Below the pieces are notes generated by a model, which worked only from the letters and a program-made list of their open reading frames with translations, had not been told where the DNA came from and did no database searches. From the NCBI GenBank assembly GCA_032164245.1, contig JAVMKO010000001.1:168507434-168571433 (forward strand): a stretch of 64,000 nt of DNA, read 5' to 3'. This stretch comes from Sternotherus odoratus. Its lineage: Eukaryota > Chordata > Testudines > Kinosternidae. This document shows positions 11,860 to 23,000 of this stretch, piece after piece. Position 1 is the first letter of the stretch, and each line of letters starts with the position of its first letter. The translations under genes were made by a program, and so were the position numbers.

Positions 11860-12720
11860 GGGTCCTGCAGCAGGCTGCGTTTGTGGGTTACTAACTAGAC
11901 CGAGCCAGAAGCGCTGCTGAGCGCACACGGACAGGTGAAGTGTATAACGGGCGGGAGCTGTGTCTGCCTCTCTCTGCACCGAGCACCAAGTGCAGCCGGC
12001 TCCTTCCTGCCTTGTGCGCGGCGCTGCTTCCTCATCCGAGGGGCGGGGGGCAGCGCTCCCGGCAGACAGGTTCTTCTGTAGCACAGAGCCGGGACCGGCT
12101 GAGCATGAATGAAACCCGGGGGAGCCACGCCTGCCGCTCCGCTCAACCAGGAAGTCTCCGAGCAGCAAGGAAACACCAGCCGATGGTGCTCTGGGGCAGT
12201 GCGCTGAGAGCGGGACTCCAGGCGCGATTTTCGGGTGAGCTCCTGGGCTAGGGTCTGCCTGTGCGGGGGAGGGGGTGTCTCAGGCTTGGGGGGTGAGGGT
12301 AGACCGGGGGGGGGGGGGGGGGAGAACTGTTCGTTAGGGAGATGCACCTGCCGCCGCCTGGGAATAAGTCATCTCCTCCTGTGCATGAAAGGGAGGCTGT
12401 GAGTGGCACGGGCCGGGGGGGGGCAGAGTTACAGCTTGGTGCTAATTTTCCAAAGGGGGGTGTTTTTATTTCTGGTTGCCCTCCTTTGCCTGTGTCTCCC
12501 AGCCCCCTTCCCCGCCTTACTTATTAACTCTCCCACGGCTTCGCTCCAGAAAGCCTTTCGCGGATCCCCCGTCCGCGTGGAAGAGGCTGTGCACAAGATG
12601 AGCCCAGCTCCGCACACTCTTGCGGGAGTAGTTCCCCGGGCTGCCGTGAGACCGGGCTATTCGCACGGGTGCGTTTTGTGGTGAGGGGATCGATCTGTGG
12701 GAGTGAAGCGGCTCGTCTTC
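11860..12720 (+). promoter_or_regulatory. SLC37A1: CpG island, probable SLC37A1 promoter
   Basis: The sequence changes from AT-rich to GC- and CpG-rich at about 11860 and back at about 12720. It includes a GC-box-like GGGGCGGGG near 12041, an ETS-like AGGAAGT near 12150 and a run of G at 12307-12322. It is the only strong CpG island upstream of the first coding exon, so it is the likely promoter. There is no TATA box at a convincing position. Open frames here on both strands are by-products of GC content. Confidence 0.65.
12100..12234 (+). other. SLC37A1: Candidate non-coding first exon, donor at 12235
   Basis: Within the CpG island, CGG followed by GTGAGC at 12235 is a good donor. It could end a 5'-UTR exon spliced to the exon that carries the start codon. 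The start coordinate is arbitrary because no transcription start can be read from sequence. Other donors in the island are possible. Confidence 0.25.
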
Positions 12721-13924
12721 CATCAGCTGACACCCTCCTGTCCCCTAGGGATGAGGGTGAATCATCTTCCCTGCTTCATTTCCCCAAGCTGATAGTTGAA
12801 TGTCTGGACCTCTGGAAGTGCTTGAAATGTGATGGAAGCTAGTGGCCTGTTCAGAAATAAATTCTGTTGTTTTTTTCTCATGTGGGTTGAACGAGTTGTA
12901 AGAATATACTAGGGGCACGTCCCAGACAGGAAGTTTCTTCAGAGACCTTACTAATCAGATAACTACAGTATGAGGTGAATTTACAGGCACCATTTATACA
13001 ACAGGTTGTTTTGCAAGAAACCTGTATCTATCTTGAAAAGGGAAGATAGTAGTTGGGTGTGTTTATAATTTAAGCCAGGGTGTTTGGGAGAAGCAGCACT
13101 GCAGTGATGATGAAACTCAGAGAGAAACTCTGCTAGGTGATGTTGAATGTGGAACGGATCTGCAATGTGTAGCCAAACTTTCCAGGATGTAGGTTTTCAT
13201 AAAGAGCAGGAAGTTCCACCACCTGTTAATAAAGAGAAATGCAGATTCTCTCTTTTCTCTGTTGTCAGAAGGCTCTAGGAGCAATCATTATGCGGCCCAA
13301 TAATGACTATTCATATTTAAATACCATGTTGTTGAATCACCATGTTGACACTTTGGGAGACTGGGAAGTTGTTACCAATGCAACATTTCCGCTTTGCTAG
13401 TTAGTGCAGACCAATACTAGCTATGCTGCTATTTCTGAAGGTTTTGTTTTTGAGGTTTTTTGGTTTTTTGTGTTGAAATCCCTTCTGAGTTAAAACCAAG
13501 CACCTTGAGTGCCCATATGCCTCATTTGTTTATTTAAAAGAGTTTATAAATTAATGCAAATAGCAGTTTAGGGCTAGGTTTGGACTTTGTGTTTGCTTCA
13601 GGGAGTAGAAAAACATCTCTGCATGGTCTATTGGGCCTTTGGGCCCAAGCATGCAGAGGGAAGTGGGTGCTGCATATCTGCTTCCTCAATTTCTTCCAGA
13701 GTAGGTGGAAGTGGGCAGAGTCTTCTCTTCAATCCCCCAATGCACTGGGCAGCACAAATTAGGCCTGTGTTGAGGGTTATTGCAATTTGCTGCTGGTATA
13801 GGCCTGGTATGGGCCTTCATGGAGGAAGCAGGGTGGGGAATTATGCCTCAGATGGCTGTAATGCACAGTGCCTCTGGAGACAATGCAGTGTATGCACAAC
13901 CCAATCTCAGTGCTTTGCCTAAAG
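12721..13924. other. 5' intron of SLC37A1, first part
   Basis: No exon or repeat was identified. Open frames in 13580-13920 have no supporting signal. Confidence 0.35.
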
Positions 13925-14652
13925 CAGGGGTGGGAAAACTTTTTGGCCCGAGGCCCACATCTGGGTGTGGAAATTGTATACAGGGCTGGGGCAAGGGGTT
14001 GGGGTGCAGGATGGAGTGTGGGGTATGGGATGGGGTGCAGTGTTCAGGAAGGGGCTCAGGGCAAGGGATTGGTGCAGGGTGTATGATGGAGTGCAGAGTG
14101 TGGGAGGGGGCTCAGGGCAGGGGGTTGAAGTGCAGGAGGAGTGTGGCAGGGAACTCAGGGCAGGGGGGATACAAGGGTGCTGCAGGGGGCTCAGAGCAGG
14201 GAGTTGGCATGCAGGAGGCATTTGGGGTGTGGGCTCTGGCCTTACACCACTTACCTGTAACAGTGTTGGGGTGGCAGTGGTGCACATTAGGGACAGCCTG
14301 CCCTGGCCCTCTGCTGCTCCATGAAGCGGCTGGAACCATGTCCCTGAGGCCCCTGGGGGAGGGAGGACTGTGTGCGCTGCCCTTGCTGCTCCACCTGGTA
14401 CCTCCCCTGAAGCTCCCATTGGCCACGATTCCCCATTCCAAGTCAGTGGGAGTTCTGGCTGGCAGTGCCTGGCGGCGAGGACAGTGCACTGAACCCGCTG
14501 GCCCTCCTCCCCCAGGGGCCTCAGGGAGGTGGTGCCAGCCACTTCAGGGAGCGGCGCAGGGCTCATGGTGCCATGGGGGGCAATCTCGCAGGCCGGATCT
14601 GAAGCTCCGAAGGGCTGGATCTGGCCCATGGACTGTAGTTTGCCCACCCTTG
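13925..14652. mobile_element. 728-bp non-autonomous hAT with G-rich tandem repeats
   Basis: The ends are CAGGGGTGGGAAAACTTTTT and, reversed, CAAGGGTGGGCAAACT. The 8-bp target-site duplications GCCTAAAG (13917-13924) and GTCTAAAG (14653-14660) differ by one base. The left half has imperfect tandem copies built on GGGGCTCAGGGCAGGG (about 14050-14215). The long frames across it (292 codons + strand, 242 codons - strand) are products of this composition, not genes. Confidence 0.8.
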
Positions 14653-16964
14653 GTCTAAAGGCATAATCTAACCCTTAGCATGCAAATATCATTTTGAAGT
14701 TGTTAAAAGCATGCCTTCCACAATGCCGTAATAGAATGAGGAGATGGTAAGCTATTCATTTATCCAAGGCTGGATTTAGGGGCAGGTGATCCCGGCAACT
14801 GCCTGGGGTGCTGGGCTTCAAGGGTGCCAGGCTCGCAGATTTACAGATCCAAGCATGCAAATTTATCATCTTGTATGTCAGGGTTAAATCATGCATGCAA
14901 ATTGTGCATCAAAAGGTTACAAATGCAATAAAAAATAAGGTATCCCAAAGTTTAACAAATGGAGCAGGGAGCACCGAAGGTGTTCCTTGCTTGGAGTGCC
15001 ATTTGGTCTATGGTCAGCCCCACTTATCTACCATGCTTTCCTGCTATTCAGTTGCTTCTTTTAGGTTAGAAAATCAGGTCCTTAGAGTTACTGAAAACAA
15101 AAGACTAGAAAACAAGTTGAAATGTGGTGGGGGTTTTTTCCTTCCGATTTGTATATTTACACTTGCTTTAATAAAAAAAAGAAAATGATTAATCAGTAAG
15201 TTATCTATTATACTTGCCATTGCCTTTGTAACATACCAAAAATTAACTTGATATTAATACTTAATGATCCCATGCTACTATAGAATAAATATAACTGTTG
15301 TTGCTATGGCTACATCTTTGTCACTCTTGTCATAAGAGTCACAGATTCTCATTTTCTTTCTTTCTTTCTTTTCTTAAATCACTTCAGACATCTGGTGAAC
15401 TTGTGGGTGGCTGGGTGGGTGTGGATGGCTGGATGTGATGATAAACAATTGAAATTTTTTTCACTGAGGACTTGGGCTGAGATCTGCTCATAAAAACAGA
15501 GTTTTTGGATTTTACCAACTAGTGTCAGAGTCCTTTCTGCATTTTCCATGCAGGTACTATTTCAGCCTTCTGCACCATTGTATGAGGCACAGAGTTCTGC
15601 TGGAGCCCCATTGTGGCCTTCGTATCAACCTATGTGGGACGAGCATGGAAATAGATATAGGAGGGGGGGTGTAGTCTTGTGTGACTGCTTCATCGGCAGA
15701 ACCCTCTGTACAGGGTGTAAATTATGGGGAGGGGGGGACCTTGAGCATGCTGTCCATACCGTGCATGAGAAGTTAAATCAGGGTCAGCATGACAAGCTAA
15801 GGGAGCAAGTGCACAGCAACAAGAAAAACATATGGCAAGCTAATGGTGAATTCATGGTGAGAGGTGTAATTATTCCAAGAACGATTAGATTGCTCCATCC
15901 CAAAGGCTTAAAAACAACCCATCTAAAATATAGGTAGAGTTAGGTTAGACTTAGAAAGGTCAGCTTTGATACAGCTGTTAGTGTGTTCGATACTGTCTAC
16001 TGCTGGAAGAGCAAAAGCACTGTTCTTATTTGTGCCAAAACAGGAGAATAAAGATTCAATGCCTCTGGCTGCCATGTGACATCTCCCAACAATCCTATCC
16101 TAAGACAATATCCTAATAACCATACTTATTAGCAACAGTCAATGCTTTAAAATAAGATTTTTCTTTAGCTTACATTCTTTTTCTTGTCTAGGGAGGTCAG
16201 TCTCAGTTTTATTACTTATCGGTTTCAGCCAAACATGCCAAGTAGCAGCATGACCAGTACACCATACAGTACCTGTAATAAAGATTATTGTGAACCTTTT
16301 CCTATTAGAGAAGAGGGTCTACTCTAAAACAGCTGTGTTGGGCCAGGAATTGGTAAGTTCCCTATGGCATCAGAAATTTGAGTGCTTCTGATGTTTTAAA
16401 ATGCATCTTTTCCTGGTAGGGAATTGCCCACTTGCAGTCTCTCGGGACCAGAAGCAAAATCCAGTGAAATCATTGGAATCTTTCCATTGACTTCCGTGGC
16501 CTTTAGATCACATCCTCTGTGAAGTCTTTTATCTGTACTGATGACTTAAAGAAAAACTTATTCGGGCTTGGTACCAACAAGTAAAAAAGGCAGCCTTTAA
16601 AAATGTGGTTTAAGCACAAAAAAGGCAGCCTTTTAAGTGGTTTAAGCTATTTCTCCAAATATTTGATGTGTATAAAATTGCGGCAGTTTATTTACATTAC
16701 TGAAAGAGAGAACCCCTGGTTAAAACTATAATTAAAATGCTAACTTTTTTTTTAAATAGTTGAGTGAAGAGTTGGCCATTCAAAGTGACTGAAAATATCA
16801 AAGAGGAGATCTAAAAGGAGATCTACTTAGTGTGACATCTCATCAAAACCGGTCCATGAAGAGCAAGTACATGACATTCTGAGCATCTTTGATAAAAAGC
16901 CTGAACCCAGGACAATTCTTTTCCAAATATAGCATTTTGTCACCTAAAACCCAAATCCTGGCAG
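14653..16964. other. 5' intron of SLC37A1, second part
   Basis: About 14767-14832 resembles an interspersed repeat (GGATTTAGGGGCAGGTGATC). TTTC repeats lie at 15355-15372 and GGTGGCTGG-type repeats at 15404-15437. A local direct duplication built on AAAAAAGGCAGCC lies at 16582-16648. No coding exon was recognised. Confidence 0.35.
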
Positions 16965-16972
16965 TGAAGTAA

Positions 16973-17028
16973 ATGGCTCAACTTCCCCCTGGAGTTCGCT
17001 TCATCGTTTTATTTACAAGAGATCAGTG
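16973..17028 (+). CDS. SLC37A1: SLC37A1 coding exon 1 (start codon)
   Basis: Encodes residues 1-18 and two bases of Trp19 (MAQLPPGVRFIVLFTRDQ). An in-frame TAA at 16970-16972 directly precedes the ATG, so no upstream extension is possible in this exon. The start context is weak at -3 (T) but has G at +4. The donor is GTAAGT at 17029. The exon must begin upstream in the 5' UTR: candidate acceptors end at 16964 (CTGGCAG) or 16932 (AAATATAG), and I cannot choose between them. Confidence 0.93.
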
Positions 17029-20000
17029 GTAAGTTTTCAAGTATATCTTACAGACATCCATCTGGGACAATATTAGATGTTATCTGAGAAAGATTATTCC
17101 ACTGACCAAGTCTCTCTAACTTTTTATTTCCTGGAATACAAGACAAGTCTTTGTTAAAGAAAATGTTCTTTTAATTGAATAATGAAGAGCATTTCTAAAG
17201 ATTTTTTTAATCAGGCGATTTGACGCTAGTACAGAGTGATATACGGGTTTGGAATACATTTCCATCACATTAGTTTTGTAAGCTAGAGCCTTTTATTTTG
17301 AGTTGCTTGGTTTATGTCTGTGGAAAAAAATCAATCTGTTTATCTTGGACATGATCTTCTTTTTTCTGCTGGGTGATATCATAATTTTATTTGAACAGTG
17401 CCTAGCACAGTAGGACTTTGATCTTGGTAGGTGCTACTGTAAAATAAATAAATATTTATCTGCTTTTGGAAACTAAAATCTGGAAGTCTTTTGACAACAC
17501 TTTAATTCTGTTTTGGTCTTATCCGCTCTTTTTGTGCTTTCAAGGGGGAGAGAGAATTTGTTACTCTTATCATGAAATCACTTATTTACTGTAACAAAGG
17601 AAAGAAATCAGTACTTCCCATTTGAATGATTTTTATCCTATGCTTCATCTAACAGAGCTGCAAAGCAAGAGTCATTGCAGTTTTATTATTTTTATGGGCA
17701 TAACAACTGAAGACCCAATGTAAGTTATGATACCAAAACCCAGATGGTGTGTTTGTGTTTACCTGCACAGTCTTCTGTGATGGTTCTGCAACCTAAGCAG
17801 GGTTAAACATAGTGAATTCTTGGATAAGAGACCTCCAAGAAAATCCAGGAAATTGCCTGTGCTGGAGGATGTATTATTAACTCGTATGTTTGCCTCTCAG
17901 CCAGTACTTGACTGATGACTTACAGTAGTCTCTAATGCTATTCTATTTCTGGAGGTACCATCCATTAGACAACACCCAAAACTGAAGTCCTGCCCCCTTG
18001 TGGTCACTAAGGGTATGGTTAGACTATAGATTATAGTGCGTTTATTTGTAGCACTTCTCAATGTAGCGCAATAGGTATGGCGCTAGAGTCTGTGCAGATT
18101 GAAACCTTGTAGCGCTAAAGAATGGATACATTTGTAGCACTTCTGGCGGCAGTGACAATAGCGGGATAGGGCAGGTATTCCAGCATTCAGCTGGGTGCAA
18201 CGTGCTTTGCAAAGGAGGGAGTGAGGGGGAACTGGGAAGTTGTTCACAGGGAGACGAGATCTGGCTGTCAGTGAGTTTTCGTTAGCGAAAACTGACAGGC
18301 TGTCTATTTCAGACACACAGCTCCGTCCGCAAGCATTTTCACTGGTTATTTGCTGTGTGAGTTGTTAGAGAGAAACTGCAAAGCTACTTCTGCCTTTATA
18401 AAAACAAAACCTCATGTCATTTGCCTTACATGGCATGTTGATTGTCTTTAATGGCTTGCTGATGGTCTTAAATGGCTTGCTGATAGCTTTACATGGCTTG
18501 GAGGCATGCAAGAGATCCCATGGGTGTCCACATTCCTACCCTTGCGCTATAACGCTAGCGCAAAAAGGCTTATCACTCTCAAAAGAAGGTTTAACACTTG
18601 CGCTTTAAACAGTGAGTCATTTCGCAAAATCTCCCTTTGAAGTGTGTACGCTAGGAAAATTATTGTGCTACTGGAGGGTTTTTGCGCCGCAAAGCGTCAG
18701 TCTAACCATGCCCTAAGGATCCGGCGGTGGTTTTTGCAGCAGGAGGCATGTTGGCCATGTGTCCTGGTGCAATACCAAGTATACGGTATTTACAGTGTGC
18801 TGTGGCTACTTATACTTCTATTGGAGATTTAAGTGGATAGTGTGATGGGTTGGATCACAGAAATCCCCTTAAGGTTGCCAACTGATGTGCCAATCTACTG
18901 TAGTACAAAAAATCTTTCAAACTACTCTTCTCCATTTAAAAAAATGCACTAATGGCTATAAAGTAGCTGTGAATGAAACGATCAATGTACAGACAAACGT
19001 TCTCAAACTTTTTTTTTATAGGGTGGATCATATCTCATTGTCATAGGAACACACATGCCACATTTTCAATCGGCTGACATCCCTTTGACAACTACAATTG
19101 CTTACGTGGAAAAGCAATAATAGGAAAATAACATTGTTTGTTTTTCTTTTGTTTCTCTTTTAATATGCACTAGCCACTGGAAAGAGAGAAGAGCCAGCAC
19201 CATGTGCTCTGTCGACAACCAGTCGTCCACACACCCTCGTTTGTGAACCTCTGGGAGTAAAGGTGTCACAAATGCAAAAATGATGTTTTGCTCAGAAGCT
19301 GGCTTAAATAGAAATTACTGAAATTGCTCAAATTTATTCCCGGGTACACAGTAGTGAGAGTTAATTTAGAGTCTCTCTAGCTTTCAAGGTTTATGATAAC
19401 ATGAAGTGGAAGAAAATGTGAAGAATACTTTGAAATATTTTGTTTTATGCAAGATGGTGGTAAATCTAAATCCAGTGAATGAAATCACTTATAAATATTA
19501 AAATAAATACTGATTTATTTTTTTCTTTCGTTACAGGTGCAGGGCCTTCATTTTTGTTCTTACGTTTTTGCTATATGCTAGTTTCCACTTGTCAAGGAAA
19601 CCAATTAGTATAGTTAAGGTAAGCAACAATGAATCGTTTTGTTTAAATAGCCTCCTAATTTTATCAAACAGGGAGGTATACTTTTATGGGTTTTTTCAAA
19701 GTCCGTGTTAAAGTTTAACCCACAATGCTGTAAAACAAGTGACGATAATTACAGCTGTCATACGATAATCCCATGCTGTGCATTTTTGGAGAGAACACAC
19801 CTAGAATACTGCACATACTTCTGGTTTTAGGCCGTCACATGAGTTAAGTACAGTACATGTTACAAAGAGTCCTGTGGCACCTTAAAGACTAACTAAAGTA
19901 TTGAAGCATAAGCTTTCGTGGGCTAATACCCACTTTGTTGGATCCAACAAAGTGGATATTAGCCCACAAAAGCTTATGCTTCAATATTTTAGTTAGTCTT

Positions 20001-23000
20001 TAAGGTGCCACAGGCTCTTGTAACTTCTGCTATTCCAGACTAACGTGGCTACCTCCCTGATTCTTGACATCATACAGTACACGTGTGAGTGTTTGTAGAA
20101 TCAAGGCTTGAAATCTTAGAGTGGCTCAGAGCTGAGGAATCCATCAAGACTGAGTAAATTGTGTGGATTAGTGGTTCTCAAACTTTTTGTATGGGCGACC
20201 CCTTTTGAACGCTGAGCTTCTGACCACGACCCCCTCTAGAAATGAATTACACATTTTTGATATTTAAAAAAGTACCTGTTCAGCTGCGAATGTTGTCTCC
20301 TTACCAGGGTCACTCATAGGCAAAATGGTGCCTGGCCAAACTTCTGTTTGGTGCCCTGTGTTTGCAGGTGGAGCAGTGCTGGAGGTGGCGTGGAGTTGGG
20401 GGTGGAGCTGGGCTGGAGGAGCTGCTGCCCACCACAGGGTCTGGATCGGGGCCGGCGCAGCAGCCGGACACTGGGTTTCAGAGGGGGGCCAGCAGCCTGC
20501 TCCAGGGGAGCCGCAGCCTGCCATGGTGGTCAGGGCAGGAGCCCGCCGCCCGCCATGGGGGTCAGGGCTGGGGCCGGCAGCCCGCCGTGGGGGTCGGGGC
20601 TGGGGCCTGCCACCCACCAGAGTCCGGGCCTGCCACCAGCTGGGATTGGGGCTGGAGCCGGCAGCCCACCGGTGGATCAGGGCAGGAGCCAGCAGCCCAC
20701 CCCGGGGATCACAGCTGGAGCAAACAGCCCCCTGCAGGGGCTGGTCGCCAGCCCCAGGGATCGCGCCTGGAGCCGCTGCCCGCTGCTGGGGTCAGGGCTG
20801 CGGCCAGCAGCCCACTGGCGGGTCAGGGCAGGAGCTGGCAGCCTGCTCTGGGAATCGCGGCTGGAGCCCGCCGCCTGCTACCGGGTCAGGGATGGAGGCT
20901 GCGGTCGGGGTCGGAGCCCGCCGCCGGGGTCAGGGCTGGCACCATCCATCTGCTGGGGTCAGGGCTGAGGCCAGCAGCCCGCCCCGGGGATCGCGGCAGG
21001 AGCCGACAGCCCGGGTCGGGGCTGGAGCCGGCAGCCCGCCCCGGGGATCACAACTGGAGCCCGCTGCTGGGGTCGTGGCAGGAGCTGCCAGCCCACCGGT
21101 GGGTTGGGACAGGAGCCGGCAGCCCGCCCCGGGGACCATGGCTGGAGCTGCAGCCTGCCACTGGGGTCAGGGCTGGAGCCGGAAGCCCGCCGCGGAGATC
21201 GGGCTGGAGTCAGCAGCCCGCTGCTGGGATCAGGGCTCGCGATCCCCACATAATCGGGCCGCGACCCCCTGAGGGGTCTTGACCCCCACTTTGAGAACCA
21301 ATGGATTAGATCTTCAAAATGATTTTGGTTCTTGTGCAGTACTATGCATGAGCTAGTGCAGTGATGTCAGAGAAATATAATGTATTTCATTTTCACCTTT
21401 AGAACAGATTGGCAGTACATTAACCTGAAGTTATTTCTCATGTATTTTTTTTATCTTTATTGCTCAACAGCCTATTCATATTTTTTAAAAAGCCTTGCTC
21501 CATACAGTAAATAAGTAGCATTGGACTTATCAGAATGCAAATGCAAATGTGGTTTCATTGTTTACATTTCAAATTGTCAAGTGTTTTCATTAACCTTTTG
21601 ATTTCATTTCCTCCTAAGAACCTGTTTACACAAGGGATAAAACTGATGTTAGCACTGTTTCCCTGATCCATATACCATGTTATCTTACTTAAGATTATAT
21701 TTTGTTGGGGTTATAAAATAGCATTTTTTAAAGAGAGCATAGTTCTCCAAAGTGAAATTCCCATCCATACTGCTCTGGAAATTGGTGTTAGATCTACCTG
21801 TTGTTAGCTTGGCCTTAAGCGGCGTAAGCAGTTACTTGATCTAATTAAAAACTAATAAACTAAATCCCTTCCTCCCTGTATCCCCTTTGAAGTTTCCTGC
21901 AGCTTGACATGAAAAAAACTATATTTTCTATTTTTTATTTTTAGACTTAATGGTGGGCTTCCCCCCCCCCCCCTTTTTTAATACCGATCCTTTCAAAAGC
22001 TGATGATTTTTTTTCTAAAGTCTTTCTGCAGCGTCCGTATATTTTCCTTTTGGGTATAATGATATGCTAACTCATAGGCTCCAATCCTGCAACGTGATCT
22101 GTACACACAGATCCCTACATGTGTATGGAGTCCTGGTTGTGTCAGTGGGACTCTTCACATACCTAGAAGTCTGCTCATGCATATCAGCTTGCAGCATTGG
22201 TATGTGCAAGTAGTTGTGTGATTGGGGATGAGGAGAAAAAAAGATATAAGCTGAAAAATAATGTTCTTTGTTGAACGAAAGGGCATTGCAATGTTTTCAT
22301 ATGACATAAGGATAAATTCTGCCCTTATTCACAGCAGTGTAAATCCCGAGTAACTTCAGTGAGATTAATGGAGTTATTCCAAATTTACACCTGTGTGGCT
22401 GAGATCATTTGCATATAAGCAATTTTAGAAAAATATACATTACCCTTTTATATACTGTGAACATTGTGAACAGATCATTTCTTCTTGCGGGGCGGGGGAG
22501 AGGTATTCTGCTTCTGTTTGATATGTATGGTACCATGTATCACTGAAGTATGCTTGTTGACTTCTATGGGAGCTGCTGGGCGAACTGGGCCATTTCCCCA
22601 GCATATTGAGATGTGTGCTATTTGGAGATGCCATCATTCCCAGGTGATCCAAAATCCAAGTCCTGGCCTATTTCTGATCATCAAAGTTCCCATAGCACTT
22701 GTAGTGAGAATAGGAGTCTTGAACTCTGCTGTGTCAATCCTGGTAATTACATTTTGTCTACCTAATTTTCCCTTTCAGTTTCAAAAGGGTGTTTTTTTCT
22801 CTTCTATCCCTGTCCTAAATTGGCTGCATTATATGGGATTAAATACAATATATTGCTACTGGTGCTGCAAAGATTAACACACATACTTCATGTGTGCATG
22901 CTGACTTTGATAGGACTATTCACGGGACTTAAAGTTAAGCAGTTACATAGTTTGTTTGCAAGACTGGGAGAGTAGTTTTTGTCAGTTTTGAAGCTCAGTC

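Noticed and set aside
11731..12733. Frames up to 150 codons on both strands in the CpG island
   Set aside because: They are explained by GC content. None aligns with SLC37A1 or with a neighbour I know.
13780..14658. Frames of 292 codons (+) and 242 codons (-)
   Set aside because: They coincide with the hAT element at 13925-14652 and its G-rich tandem units; no similarity to a protein was seen.
20325..21282. Three overlapping open frames of 315, 306 and 206 codons
   Set aside because: They lie inside a GC-rich minisatellite within a hAT element. All three frames are open because the repeat lacks stops. There is no start context, domain or splice support.
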